A DNA stretch of 64,000 nucleotides, from positions 23,903-87,902 of the forward strand of contig NZ_JAGSXH010000014.1 of assembly GCF_018283645.1 (NCBI RefSeq), read 5' to 3'. The notes beneath the pieces were generated by a model. It made no database searches. It had not been told where the DNA came from and saw nothing but the letters and a program-made list of their open reading frames with translations. Shown here piece by piece: positions 18,180 through 27,386 of the stretch; position 1 is the stretch's first letter; every line of letters starts with the position of its first letter. This DNA comes from Actinocrinis puniceicyclus (GTDB lineage: Bacteria > Actinomycetota > Actinomycetes > Streptomycetales > Catenulisporaceae). The translations under genes and the position numbers were made by a program.

Positions 18180-18346
18180 TGAGGGTCATGCGCCCGGAAT
18201 CGCGCCGCACACCGCACGCCGGGCGGGGAGCGATGCGGAGTAAATCGAGTTAGACAACTTTCCTAGCTTCGAAACGGCTTCATGGGCGCTCCGGAGTCCG
18301 TCAAGAGCCGTTCCGCAGCTGGGTCACAAGGCCGACACTGGGGTTC

Positions 18347-19090
18347 ATGAGACGCAGGAAGGGCTCAGCGGCCGAACCGGGCCACGAGGCGCCGGGCCCG
18401 TTCCGTCGGCGCGCTCACGGCCGGGCCGCGGGCGCGGCCGCGCGGAGTGACGACGGGCCCGGCGCGTTGGAGATCGAGTTCGAGGACGATGACACGGCCG
18501 ACCGCTCCCCCGTCGAGCGCCGCCGGGACCTGCGCCCCGCCGCGCTGAGCACCCTGGCGGCCGTCCTTCTCGGCGCGGCGCTCTCGGCGTCACACCACCC
18601 GGGCGCACCGGGCACGGCCGCACCGAACGGCACGCCTTCCGCCGCGCCGCCGGACTTCGGCGCATACGTGGTGACCGTCGCGTACCAGGGTTCGCATATA
18701 GATTCCACGGCGCAGCGCCGCATCGAGGTCGACCTGAAGGTCAAACCGGTGACCGGAGCGAAGGTGCGGATCATCGCTTACTACGTGAGCGAGAACGGGG
18801 TCAGCGCCGCCGCCGATCCCGCGCCCTCGGCGGACCCGCTGCCCGCGGCGGGCACCGATGTCAGGCTGCGACTGACCGTCACCGACTGCGCCACGGTGCC
18901 GATCGGCGAGTCCATGGGCTTCGTCGACGTGATCGCGGACGGCCCCGCGGGCGTCATCGACCGCTTCACCATCCTCGGCGCCCGGTACTCCGCAGACATG
19001 ACCGGCCTGCTGCGGCGACTGTGCCCGGGCCGCTCGGCCGGCCAGGCCGCCGCCACGACCGCGGCGAACTCGGCACAGACCCGGCCTTGA
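18347..19090 (+). CDS. membrane-anchored protein with IEFEDD motif, paralogue 2
   Basis: A 247-residue protein with the same layout as the one at 17015-17749: a basic N-terminus, the acidic motif EIEFEDDD at about residue 44, one membrane segment (about 65-82), a Pro/Ala linker and an extracytoplasmic domain. The aligned features are VDLKVKP-VTGAKV, the cysteine in VTDCATVP and a C-terminal cysteine in RRLCPG. The two genes are probably an old tandem duplication now split by the small secreted protein gene. Function unknown. Confidence 0.7.
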   Translation: MRRRKGSAAEPGHEAPGPFRRRAHGRAAGAAARSDDGPGALEIEFEDDDTADRSPVERRRDLRPAALSTLAAVLLGAALSASHHPGAPGTAAPNGTPSAAPPDFGAYVVTVAYQGSHIDSTAQRRIEVDLKVKPVTGAKVRIIAYYVSENGVSAAADPAPSADPLPAAGTDVRLRLTVTDCATVPIGESMGFVDVIADGPAGVIDRFTILGARYSADMTGLLRRLCPGRSAGQAAATTAANSAQTRP

Positions 19091-19143
19091 ACGACCCGGA
19101 CGAACGCGGGCGGTGACGCGCCGCGGGCGGCCGCGGCCCGCCG

Positions 19144-19857
19144 CTACTCCTCGCCGAGGTACGTCTTGCGCACCTGCTCGTCGTGCAGCAGATCCGCGCC
19201 GCGCCCGGACAGCGCGATGCGGCCCACCTCCAGCACATGGCCCTGGTCCGCCAGCGAGAGCGCGGCCTGCGCGTTCTGCTCGACCAGCAGGATCGTGGTA
19301 CCGGACGACTTGAGCTGCGTGATGGTGTCCATGATCTGCTTCATCATGATCGGCGAGAGTCCCATGGACGGCTCGTCGAGCATCAGCAGCCGTGGCCGGC
19401 ACATCAGCGCCCTGGCCATCGCGAGCATCTGCTGCTCGCCGCCGGACAGGGTGCCGGCGGCCTGCGAGCGCCGTTCGCCCAGGATCGGGAACATCGAGTA
19501 CGCGTTGGAAACGTCTTCCGCGATGCCCGCCGCGTCCTTGCGCAGGTAGGCGCCGAGCAGCAGGTTCTCCTCGATGGTCATGCGCGGGAAGATGTGCCGC
19601 CCCTCCGGGGAGTGGGCGAGCCCCATCGAGACGATCTGGTGCGCCGGGGTGTTCTGGATCGTCTTGCCGTCGAACATGATCCGGCCCGCCGCCGGCCGCA
19701 GCAGGCCCGAGATGGTGCGCAGGGTCGTGGTCTTGCCGGCGCCGTTCGTCCCGATGAGCGTGACGACCTGGCCCTGTTCGACCTCGAAGCTGATCCCCTT
19801 GACCGCCTCGATCTTGCCGTAGGCGACGTGCAGGTCGCGGACCTCCAACAGAGCCAT
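19144..19857 (-). CDS. livF: branched-chain amino acid ABC importer ATPase LivF
   Basis: A 237-residue ATPase with Walker A GTNGAGKTT, signature LSGGEQQMLAMAR and Walker B LLMLDEPSMGLSP, all standard for LivF. It is the last gene of the operon livK-livH-livM-livG-livF, the classical order, and overlaps livG by one base (TGATG). The next gene is convergent, with a weak 6-bp GC hairpin in the 53-bp gap. Confidence 0.92.
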   Translation of the reverse strand: MALLEVRDLHVAYGKIEAVKGISFEVEQGQVVTLIGTNGAGKTTTLRTISGLLRPAAGRIMFDGKTIQNTPAHQIVSMGLAHSPEGRHIFPRMTIEENLLLGAYLRKDAAGIAEDVSNAYSMFPILGERRSQAAGTLSGGEQQMLAMARALMCRPRLLMLDEPSMGLSPIMMKQIMDTITQLKSSGTTILLVEQNAQAALSLADQGHVLEVGRIALSGRGADLLHDEQVRKTYLGEE

Positions 19858-20708
19858 CAGGAGGCCGTCCCTTCGTCCTCGCGGGCGCCGGCCGCGCCGT
19901 CCTCGTAAGGCGTGCCCAGATACGCCGCGATGACCCGCTCGTCCGCGCGCACCACCTGCGGCGTGCCCTCCACCAGCTTGCGGCCCTGCACCAGCACCGC
20001 CACCCGATCGCAGAGCCCGAAGATGAACCGCATGTCGTGCTCGATCACCACCACGGCCAGGCCCCGCTCCCGGATCTTGAACACGACATCCTGGGTGGCC
20101 CGGGTCTCCTGCGGGTTCATCCCCGCGGTCGGCTCGTCGAGCAGGATCAGGCCCGGGTCGCTGGCCATGGCCCGGGCGATCTCCAGCTTGCGCTGGTCGC
20201 CGTAGGGCAGGTTGCGCGCCAGGGAGCCGGCGTGCCGGCCGATGCCGAGGAAGTCCAGCAGTTCGCGGGCGTTCTCGCGGGAGTCGCGCTCGGCCGCCCG
20301 GTAGCGCGGCCCGCGCCCGATCGCCGAGAAAAGACCCTCCTTGGTGCGGCAGTGCCGGCCGACCATGACGTTTTCGAGCACTGTCATGTTCGCGAACAGC
20401 CGGATGTTCTGGAAGGTGCGTGCGATGCCGGCCTGCGTGACCCGGTACGGCTTCGAGGGCAGCACCGTGCCCTTGTACCGCACATCGCCGGACGTAGGCA
20501 CGTACAGCCCGGTCAGGCAGTTGAAGAACGTTGTCTTACCGGCGCCGTTCGGCCCGATCAGCCCGACGATCTCGCGGTCGCCGACGGTCAGGTCGACCCC
20601 GTCCACGGCGGTCAGGCCGCCGAAACGCATGGTCACGCCGCGCGCTTCGAGCACCGAGGTGCCCACCGCGCCCGCGGGCCCGGGCTCGGTCGTCATGGTG
20701 CTCGTCAT
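19857..20708 (-). CDS. livG: branched-chain amino acid ABC importer ATPase LivG
   Basis: A 283-residue ATPase with Walker A GPNGAGKTT, signature LPYGDQRKLEIAR and Walker B LILLDEPTAGMNP, the LivG consensus. It works with LivF to power the LivH/LivM channel. Its ATG overlaps the livM stop by 4 bp. The C-terminal EDGAAGAREDEG tail is acidic and non-conserved. Confidence 0.92.
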   Translation of the reverse strand: MTSTMTTEPGPAGAVGTSVLEARGVTMRFGGLTAVDGVDLTVGDREIVGLIGPNGAGKTTFFNCLTGLYVPTSGDVRYKGTVLPSKPYRVTQAGIARTFQNIRLFANMTVLENVMVGRHCRTKEGLFSAIGRGPRYRAAERDSRENARELLDFLGIGRHAGSLARNLPYGDQRKLEIARAMASDPGLILLDEPTAGMNPQETRATQDVVFKIRERGLAVVVIEHDMRFIFGLCDRVAVLVQGRKLVEGTPQVVRADERVIAAYLGTPYEDGAAGAREDEGTAS

Positions 20709-22492
20709 GCCACCGCCTCCGCTTCCGACGCGTCCGCCTCGGCCACCGCGTGCGCCTCGGCCTCGGCGACCTCTTCCTCGTGGAACTCCAGTTGCCTGCG
20801 CTTGTTCGGCACCAGGCCCTCCGGGCGGAAGCGCATCATCAGGATCAGCGCCAGGCCGAACAGCAGCAGCTGCTTGTTCTGGAAGAACTCGAACTTGGCC
20901 GGCACCAGATACAGCAGCGAGGCGCCGAGCAGCGGTCCGCTGATCGTGCCCATGCCGCCGAGCACCACGGCCGCCAGCAGGAACGCCGAGTTCGGCGGAG
21001 AGGAGGCGGAGAACATGTACTGGTCCGGGGTGACCGTGTTGAGCAGGTGCGCGTTGATCGTGCCCGCGAACCCGGCCAGCGACGCGCCGAGGGCGAAGGC
21101 CAGCAGCTTGAAGCGATAGCCGTGGATGCCCATCGCCTCGGCGGCGGTCTCGTCCTCGCGGATCGCGACCCAGGCCCGGCCGAGCCGCGACTCGTTCACC
21201 CGGGCGTAGATGAACACCACGATCGCCATCGCCACCAACAGCAGCAGGTAGTAGTTGCCGAACTTGCCGAAGGTGACGCCGAACAGCACGTGCGGCTTGC
21301 CGAAGTCGTATCCGAACAGGCTCAGGTCGGGAACGCCGTAAACGCCCTCCGGCCCGTTGGTCAGGGACGGACCCGACACGCCGTTGAGGTTGTTGACGAC
21401 GATCCGGAAGATCTCACCGAATCCGAGCGTGACGATCGCCAGGTAGTCGCCGCGCAGCCGCAGCGTCGGGGCGCCGATGATGACGCCCGCGATGATCGAC
21501 ACGCCGACGCCGATCAGGATCTGCGCCCAGAACGGCAGCGCCGTGTGCGCGAACCGGGACGAGGCCGCGCCCGAGACCAGGGCCGCGCTGTACGCGCCGA
21601 CGCCGAGGAAGGCGACGTAGCCGAGGTCGAGCAGGCCGGCCAGACCGACCACGATGTTCAGTCCCAGGGCGACCGTCGCGAAGATCAGGATGTCGTCGGC
21701 GATCGTGTTGTACTGATCGGAGGTCTGGAGGAACACGAACAGCAGCGCGGCGGCGAAGGCGGCCGCCGAGGTCGCGACGCGGTTGCGCGCGTTGAGCTCC
21801 GTGAGCCGGGCCAGCACGCCGCTGGAGTTCAGCCCCCAGGCCGCCAGGCCGACCGCGAGCGCGAAGCCGATGAACTCCTCGGTGAAGCTGGTCGTGATCC
21901 CGTAGTCGGCGATGAACATGGCGGAGATGATCGCCGCCAGGATGATCACCGTCTGCGCCCAGCGCGGCAGGGCGGCCGGCGGGCGGGCCGCCTCGTGCCG
22001 GTCGTCGGCCAGCAGGAAGGCGCCGGCCACCGGCAGCGCGGTGGCTGTCAACGCGACCCACGAGCCCGTCACCCAGTTCGCGATCCCGTTGAGCTCGATC
22101 GCCACGGCGAGCAGGATGTACCAGGTGGACACCGCGCCGGCCAGTGCCAGCCCGCGCAGCAGCCGCACGTGGCCGCGCGGCGCGAGCCACCGCAGTCCGG
22201 GCAGGCCGTACGCCGTGCCGAGCGCGACGAGCAGCAGCACGCCGACGACCAGGGTGATGACCTGGTTGCCGCCCGGGTAACCGGTCACCGACAGGTCACC
22301 CGGGAACGACGTCGTCCAGGTCCAGGCCAGGAACGTCGAGGCGATCGTGGCGAGGGCGCCGAGCCCGATCAGGGCCTTGGCGAGCGCCGGGCTCACCGCC
22401 GCGTTCCGCTGCGGCTGCGCCGACAGCGTGTCCGGTTGCCGCGGCTGGGAGGCGGACCCCCACTCGGGAACTTTGTCAGCCATGCCACTCAC
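20705..22492 (-). CDS. livM: branched-chain amino acid ABC importer permease LivM, N-terminally extended
   Basis: A permease of 595 residues, much longer than LivM (about 320-420). The C-terminal half is a standard LivM (LNIVVGLAGLLDLGYVAFLGVGAY; AWVAIREDETAAEAMGI). The N-terminal 230 residues add five or so hydrophobic segments that precede the permease core, an arrangement known in actinobacterial LivM proteins. A hydrophilic Glu/Ala tail follows EGLVPNKRRQ. It overlaps both neighbours by 4 bp. Confidence 0.9.
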   Translation of the reverse strand: MSGMADKVPEWGSASQPRQPDTLSAQPQRNAAVSPALAKALIGLGALATIASTFLAWTWTTSFPGDLSVTGYPGGNQVITLVVGVLLLVALGTAYGLPGLRWLAPRGHVRLLRGLALAGAVSTWYILLAVAIELNGIANWVTGSWVALTATALPVAGAFLLADDRHEAARPPAALPRWAQTVIILAAIISAMFIADYGITTSFTEEFIGFALAVGLAAWGLNSSGVLARLTELNARNRVATSAAAFAAALLFVFLQTSDQYNTIADDILIFATVALGLNIVVGLAGLLDLGYVAFLGVGAYSAALVSGAASSRFAHTALPFWAQILIGVGVSIIAGVIIGAPTLRLRGDYLAIVTLGFGEIFRIVVNNLNGVSGPSLTNGPEGVYGVPDLSLFGYDFGKPHVLFGVTFGKFGNYYLLLLVAMAIVVFIYARVNESRLGRAWVAIREDETAAEAMGIHGYRFKLLAFALGASLAGFAGTINAHLLNTVTPDQYMFSASSPPNSAFLLAAVVLGGMGTISGPLLGASLLYLVPAKFEFFQNKQLLLFGLALILMMRFRPEGLVPNKRRQLEFHEEEVAEAEAHAVAEADASEAEAVA

Positions 22493-23454
22493 GCCCTGTC
22501 CGCCACGCGCTCACCGAGCAAGCCCTGCGGTCTGACCAGCAGCACGATGATCAGCAACAGGAACGCCCACACGTCCTGCCACGCGGTGCCCCACTGCTGC
22601 GTCGCGTGGTAGTTGGCGAGAACGCCCGTAGTCACCTGCTCCGCGATGCCGAGCACAAGGCCGCCGACCATCGCGCCGTAGATGTTCCCGATCCCGCCGA
22701 GCACCGCGGCCGTGAACGCCTTCAGGCCCGCGGAGAAGCCCATGTCGTAGGAGACCTGTCCGAACCGCAGGCCGTACGTGATCGAGGCCACCGCCGCGAA
22801 CGCCGCGCCGAGCACGAACGCCACCACGATGACCTTGTCGGTGTTGATGCCCATCAACCTGGCGGTATCAGGGTCCTGCGCAGTTGCCTGCATGGCGCGG
22901 CCGGTGCGGGTCTTCGCCACGAAATAAGCCAGGTACGCCATGCACAGGAAAGCGACGATCACGGTGAGCAGGTTCGCGCGCTGAATCAGCACGCCACCCA
23001 GATGGAACGGCTTGCCGGCGAACGTCGGGAACTGCACCGGGGCGTTCACGCCGACCTGCACCTTGCCGCCTCCCGGCTGCGGGTACCACAGGAAGACGAG
23101 TTGCTGTAGCAGGATCGACACGCCGATGGCGGTGATCAGCGGTGCCAGCCGTGGCGCGTTGCGCAGCGGCCGGTATGCGAAGCGTTCGGCGAGCACGGCG
23201 ATGACCACCGAGGCGATCATGCCGCCGACGAGCATGATGGGCAGCGCGGCGAGCAGCGGCAGGTGCTGGACCGGCGGGATCCACAGATACACCGCCAGCG
23301 CGCCGAAGCCGCCGAACATGAAGAACTCGCCATGGGCGAAGTTGATCAGCTGGATGATGCCGTAGACCATGGTGTAGCCGACGGCGATCAGCCCGTACAT
23401 CGCGCCCTGCGCGATGCCGTTGGTCACCAGCTGAAGGAAGACCGTGGTTGTCAC
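22489..23454 (-). CDS. livH: branched-chain amino acid ABC importer permease LivH
   Basis: A 321-residue permease with the LivH signature VYGIIQLINFAHGEFFMFG near the N-terminus and the conserved AQDPDTARLMGI loop and ALGGIGNIYGAMVGG-like segment. It is separated from livK by 275 bp that contain a hairpin and a 25-bp inverted repeat, so its expression may be lower than that of the binding protein. Confidence 0.92.
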   Translation of the reverse strand: MTTTVFLQLVTNGIAQGAMYGLIAVGYTMVYGIIQLINFAHGEFFMFGGFGALAVYLWIPPVQHLPLLAALPIMLVGGMIASVVIAVLAERFAYRPLRNAPRLAPLITAIGVSILLQQLVFLWYPQPGGGKVQVGVNAPVQFPTFAGKPFHLGGVLIQRANLLTVIVAFLCMAYLAYFVAKTRTGRAMQATAQDPDTARLMGINTDKVIVVAFVLGAAFAAVASITYGLRFGQVSYDMGFSAGLKAFTAAVLGGIGNIYGAMVGGLVLGIAEQVTTGVLANYHATQQWGTAWQDVWAFLLLIIVLLVRPQGLLGERVADRA

Positions 23455-23484
23455 GGGGCGTCCTTCCGAATCGGAGCGGGGACT

Positions 23485-23645
23485 AGAGCGACCGAGGATT
23501 GGGGGCCAGACCAGCGAGCGGGTCGAGGGCCGAGGATGGCAAGGCGGAGGAGGGAGGCGGCCCGGGGTTGGCCGTCGACCGACGACAACGCAGCCAGCCG
23601 AAGGTCATCGGCACGAGGGCCTGGCCCCCAATCCTCGGTCGCTCT
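23485..23645. repeat. 161-bp element bounded by 25-bp perfect inverted repeats
   Basis: The left arm 23485-23509 (agagcgaccgaggattgggg plus gccag) and the right arm 23621-23645 are exact reverse complements over 25 bp, enclosing 111 bp without a convincing gene. The match stops abruptly at both ends. I see no clear target-site duplication. It may be a MITE-like insertion or an RNA stem that separates livK from livHMGF expression. Confidence 0.8.
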
Positions 23646-23660
23646 GGGTCAAGCATGGCC

Positions 23661-23694
23661 GCGCGGAGGGCGCTGTGGTAGCCGCCCTCCGCGC
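23661..23694 (-). terminator. hairpin downstream of livK (attenuator or terminator)
   Basis: A 12-bp perfect stem (gcgcggagggcg at 23661-23672, cgccctccgcgc at 23683-23694) with a 10-nt loop, 35 bp beyond the livK stop. It lies inside the operon, so partial termination would give excess binding protein over permease. Confidence 0.6.
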
Positions 23695-23729
23695 TTGAGA
23701 CCGGATCCTCGCTCAACTGTGGCGCGGTG

Positions 23730-24971
23730 TCAGCCGGTGAACGTGCCGACCTTGACTCCGTTGTCCCACTTGCCGCTTTCGACCTTGTACATCGTCAGCT
23801 GCTTGTTGGTCGCGTCACCGTACTGGTCGAACGAGACGTGCCCGGTGACTCCGTCGAAGGAGACGCTCTGCATGGCCGCCTCCACCTTCTGCCGGAAGTC
23901 GGAGGAGCTGCTGGGCACCTTACCGCCGTTGGCGCTCACGACCGCCTTGACCGCCTGGATGATGGCCCAGGCCGAGTCGTAGGAGTAGCCGCCGTACGCC
24001 GAGTAGGCCGCGGAGTAGCCGGCCGCGTTGTAGTTCTGGATGAAGGTCTTCGCCGAGGCCAGCGACTCGACCGGCGCGCCGACCGAGGTGCAGAAGTCAC
24101 CGTTGGCCGCGGACGCGCCCGCCAGGTCGACGTACTTCGGGTCGTAGATGCCGTCGCCGCCCATCACCGGGATGTTGACGCCGCCGCCCTTGAGCTGCTT
24201 GGAGAGCGGTCCGGCCTGCGGGTACTCGCCGCCGTAGTACAGCAGCTGCGCGCCCGCGCTCTTGACCGCGCTGACCACCGCGGAGTAGTCGGTGCTGGTG
24301 TCCGAGATCGTCTGGGCGACCGCGACCTTGCCGCCGAGCTTGGTGAACTCCTGGGTGAAGGTCTGTACCAGGCCCGCGCCGTAGGTCTTGCCGTCGTTGA
24401 CCGTGGCGACCTTGGTCAGGTGCAGGTCGTTGTAGACGTAGTCAGCGGCGAACGGGCCCTGGATCGCGTCCGTGGTCGCGGTGCGGAAGTACGACTTGTA
24501 CGGCCGCATCTTGCTGGTCTGCCAGTTCGGGCCCTGCGTGAGCGACGGGTTGGTGTTGGCCGGGGAGACCTCGGTCACGTTCGCCTGGTTGAACACCTGC
24601 TGCATGGACTGCGCGACGCTGGAGTTGAGCGGGCCGACCACGCCGACCACGGCGCTGTCGGCGACCAGCGCGGTGGCGTTCTGCTGGCCGATGGTCGGGT
24701 TCGCCTGGTCGTCCTTCGCCACCAGCTTGAAGGTGACGCCCGGCACTTCGTTGTTCTTGTTGGCGGTCTTGACCGCCAGGTCGGAGGAGTTCTGGATGCC
24801 CAGGCCGAGTGCGGCCAGTGAACCGGTCAGCGGGGCGTCCACCCCGATCTCCACTGTCGTGGCGCCACTGCCGCCGCTGGATGTGCTCCCGCCTCGGGAG
24901 CCGCATCCGGCCAGAGTCAGAGCACCGACGGCGACGACTGCGCTCAGTTTGTAGAGCGAAGCACTTCGCAT
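23730..24971 (-). CDS. livK: branched-chain amino acid-binding lipoprotein LivK
   Basis: A 413-residue binding lipoprotein. The signal peptide ends in TLAGC with lipid-bearing Cys23 and a Gly/Ser spacer. The mature protein begins with VEIGVDAPLTGSLAALG and contains VVGVVGPLNSSVAQSM, which fits the Leu/Ile/Val-binding group. I chose ATG 24971 because GGGAGAG lies 6 nt upstream and the signal peptide begins there; the frame is open to 25115. It heads the liv operon. Confidence 0.9.
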   Translation of the reverse strand: MRSASLYKLSAVVAVGALTLAGCGSRGGSTSSGGSGATTVEIGVDAPLTGSLAALGLGIQNSSDLAVKTANKNNEVPGVTFKLVAKDDQANPTIGQQNATALVADSAVVGVVGPLNSSVAQSMQQVFNQANVTEVSPANTNPSLTQGPNWQTSKMRPYKSYFRTATTDAIQGPFAADYVYNDLHLTKVATVNDGKTYGAGLVQTFTQEFTKLGGKVAVAQTISDTSTDYSAVVSAVKSAGAQLLYYGGEYPQAGPLSKQLKGGGVNIPVMGGDGIYDPKYVDLAGASAANGDFCTSVGAPVESLASAKTFIQNYNAAGYSAAYSAYGGYSYDSAWAIIQAVKAVVSANGGKVPSSSSDFRQKVEAAMQSVSFDGVTGHVSFDQYGDATNKQLTMYKVESGKWDNGVKVGTFTG

Positions 24972-25460
24972 AAACGTCTCTCCCTCGTAGGTGGCAGGGC
25001 GCCGAAGGCGGGGGCGTCGTGGCGCCCGCTTCTTCCGACCTAGCCTCGTAGGCGAATCCGCATGGATTGCGGCTGACACTAATGCGCAGGCCGCAGCCTG
25101 GGCAGTGGTTTGCACTACACTTGATCGTCTCGTTATGTGAAATCCACTTGTCCCGTCGCACGTGGACCCGCCCTTCCGGCGATCACCTGCGCTCTCGGGC
25201 GGGTTCGCGTCCCGGCCGCGCTCGGAGGTTCACCCTGGCGGGCTACCGCCGTTCGGGTGGACAGCGCGCCGCCCGGCGGGCCGCGACAAAGGCGGCATAC
25301 GCCCGCCAGGGATCACGAAACGGATAACATCCCGGTCTGCGGCTCGATCGGGCGGTCGCCCAGGCAACAAGATGAACACGGTTCTTCCGGTTGCAATATC
25401 CAAGTGAAACCATGCGGCGCAGCAGCCCCTACGCCACGAACGAAGGAAGCGGATCTCTTC
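24972..25460. promoter_or_regulatory. 489-bp divergent region between livK and the polar amino acid importer
   Basis: No gene is supported here. For the livK direction, a possible minus-strand promoter has TTCACA (25136-25141) and TAGTGC (25112-25117) 18 bp apart. The half facing the other operon holds GC-rich DNA and then an AT-richer stretch around 25370-25425. Frames of both flanking genes stay open into it but lack signal-peptide or ribosome-site support. Confidence 0.4.
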
Positions 25461-26378
25461 ATGCCACAGCTCATCGGGCACCGCGCCGTCGCGGCCGGCG
25501 CAATCCTCGCCGCCGCCCTGCTCGCCGCCGGCTGCGCGAGCAACCCGGCCTCGTCCACCGGCTCCGGCTCGGGATCGAGCGCCTCGGCGAGCACCGGCAG
25601 CGACCCGAAGTCGCTGGTGCCGGCCGACATCAAGTCCAAGGGCACGCTCATCGTCGCGACCGACGCCTCCTACGCGCCCAACGAGTTCTTCGACACCGAC
25701 GGCAAGACGATCATCGGCATGGACGCCGACCTGGCCCAGGCTCTCGGCCAGGAACTGGGCCTCAAGGTGACCGTGCAGAACGTGACGTTCGACAGCATCA
25801 TCGCCGGTCTCGCGGCGAACAAGTACGACCTGGGCATGTCCTCCTTCACGGACACCAAGGAACGCGAGAAGACCGTCGACTTCGTCACCTACTTCTCCGC
25901 GGGAAGCTCGCTGATGGTCAAGGCGGGCAACCCGGAGGGACTCAAGCCGAACGACGTGTCGCTGTGCGGCAAGACGATCGCGGTGGAGAAGGGCACCATT
26001 CAGGAGAGCACGGACGTGCCGGCGGACACCAAGACGTGCACCGCCGCCGGTAAGCCCGCGGTCAAGGACCTGTCCTTCGACGACCAGAACGGCGCCAACC
26101 TCGCGCTCGACAGCGGACGCGCGGACGGCGTGCTCGCCGACTCGCCCGTGGCGGCGTACGCGGCCAAGCAGTCCAACGGCAAGTTCGTCATCACCGGCCA
26201 GCCCTACGGCACCGCGCCCTACGGCATCGCGATCCCCAAGGGCAACGGCATGGCGCCCGCGGTGCTCGCCGCCCTCAAGGTTCTGATGACAAACGGCTCG
26301 TACACGCAGATCCTGACCAAGTGGGGCATCCAGGACGGCGCGATCACCAATCCGGTGATCGACGGCGCGACGAGCTGA
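25461..26378 (+). CDS. polar amino acid ABC importer binding lipoprotein
   Basis: A 305-residue SBP family 3 lipoprotein. The signal peptide ends in LLAAGC (Cys25) and is followed by a Ser/Gly/Ala spacer. The domain shows GTLIVATDASYAPNEF, IIGMDADLAQALGQELG and YDLGMSSFTDTKEREKTVDFV, all typical of glutamine/arginine/glutamate-binding proteins. ATG 25461 is chosen because the signal peptide starts there and gaaggaag lies upstream. It begins an operon with permease and ATPase genes. Confidence 0.88.
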   Translation: MPQLIGHRAVAAGAILAAALLAAGCASNPASSTGSGSGSSASASTGSDPKSLVPADIKSKGTLIVATDASYAPNEFFDTDGKTIIGMDADLAQALGQELGLKVTVQNVTFDSIIAGLAANKYDLGMSSFTDTKEREKTVDFVTYFSAGSSLMVKAGNPEGLKPNDVSLCGKTIAVEKGTIQESTDVPADTKTCTAAGKPAVKDLSFDDQNGANLALDSGRADGVLADSPVAAYAAKQSNGKFVITGQPYGTAPYGIAIPKGNGMAPAVLAALKVLMTNGSYTQILTKWGIQDGAITNPVIDGATS

Positions 26379-26390
26379 GCAGAGCGCTGC

Positions 26391-27386
26391 GTGAGTGAGC
26401 AAGTGAGCGCGCAGACGACGAGCGCGGAAGGTGAGCACCGCGCACGGCCCGAGACCATACGGGCCGTGCCGGTGCGCCACCCGGGCCGCTGGGTGGCCGC
26501 GGCGGTCATCGCCGTCCTGCTGGCGATGCTGGTGCACAACCTCGCCACCAACACCCGCTGGCAGGGCTGGATCATCAACCAGTACCTGTTCACCAGCCAG
26601 GTGCTGCACGGCCTGCTGGCCACCCTGTGGCTGACGGTCATCGCCATGGTGATAGGCGTGTTCGGCGGCGTGATCCTGGCCGTGATGCGGCTGTCCGAGA
26701 ACCCGGTGGTCTCCGCCTCGGCGTGGGTCTACATCTGGTTCTTCCGCGGCACCCCGGTGCTGGTGCAGCTGATCTTCTGGTACAACGTCGCGGCGCTGTT
26801 CCCGACGATCTCGATCGGCGTCCCGTTCGGTCCGGCCTTCCACACGTGGTCGACCACCACGCTGGTCACGACGTTCGCGGCCTCGATCCTCGGACTGGGC
26901 CTCAACGAGGCGGCGTACATGTCCGAGATCGTGCGCGCGGGAATCCTGTCCGTGGACGAGGGCCAGAGCGAGGCGGCCAGCGCGCTGGGCATGCGCAGGC
27001 TGCTGATCATGCGCCGCATCGTGCTCCCCCAGGCGATGCGGGTGATCATCCCGCCGACCGGCAACGAGACCATCTCGATGCTCAAGACCACCTCGCTGGT
27101 CTCGGTCATCGCCAGCTTCGACCTGCTTGTCTCGGTGCAGCGGATCTACAACGCCAACTACAAGGTGATCCCGCTGCTCGTGGTGGCGTCGATCTGGTAC
27201 CTGGTGGTGACCTCGGTGCTGACCGTCGGCCAGTACTACGTGGAACGGCATTACGCGCGCGGCTCCATGCGCGGCCTGCCGCCGACGCCGCCGCAGAAGT
27301 TCCGCGAGTTCTTCGTTCGGCACATCGGCATCACGCACGCCGCGCCGGTGATACCCGAGCGCGACACAGGAGGAGCCGGCTCATGA
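26391..27386 (+). CDS. polar amino acid ABC importer permease
   Basis: A 331-residue permease of the HisM/GlnP type (His/Glu/Gln/Arg/opine family). About five hydrophobic segments are visible, with the family motif [11 protein letters not shown] and the ATPase-contacting EAA loop [25 protein letters not shown]. An N-terminal hydrophilic stretch of about 35 residues precedes the first membrane segment. It starts at GTG 13 bp after the binding protein stop and overlaps the ATPase gene by 4 bp. Confidence 0.9.
   Translation: MSEQVSAQTTSAEGEHRARPETIRAVPVRHPGRWVAAAVIAVLLAMLVHNLATNTRWQGWIINQYLFTSQVLHGLLATLWLTVIAMVIGVFGGVILAVMRLSENPVVSASAWVYIWFFRGTPVLVQLIFWYNVAALFPTISIGVPFGPAFHTWSTTTLVTTFAASILGLGLNEAAYMSEIVRAGILSVDEGQSEAASALGMRRLLIMRRIVLPQAMRVIIPPTGNETISMLKTTSLVSVIASFDLLVSVQRIYNANYKVIPLLVVASIWYLVVTSVLTVGQYYVERHYARGSMRGLPPTPPQKFREFFVRHIGITHAAPVIPERDTGGAGS

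Noticed and set aside
24972..25115. 48-residue N-terminal extension of livK
   Set aside because: The signal peptide and the ribosome site support ATG 24971; the extension would precede a lipoprotein signal peptide.
25230..27338. Minus-strand open frame of 702 codons opposite the polar amino acid importer
   Set aside because: Shadow of high-GC codon use; the plus-strand genes show complete family motifs.
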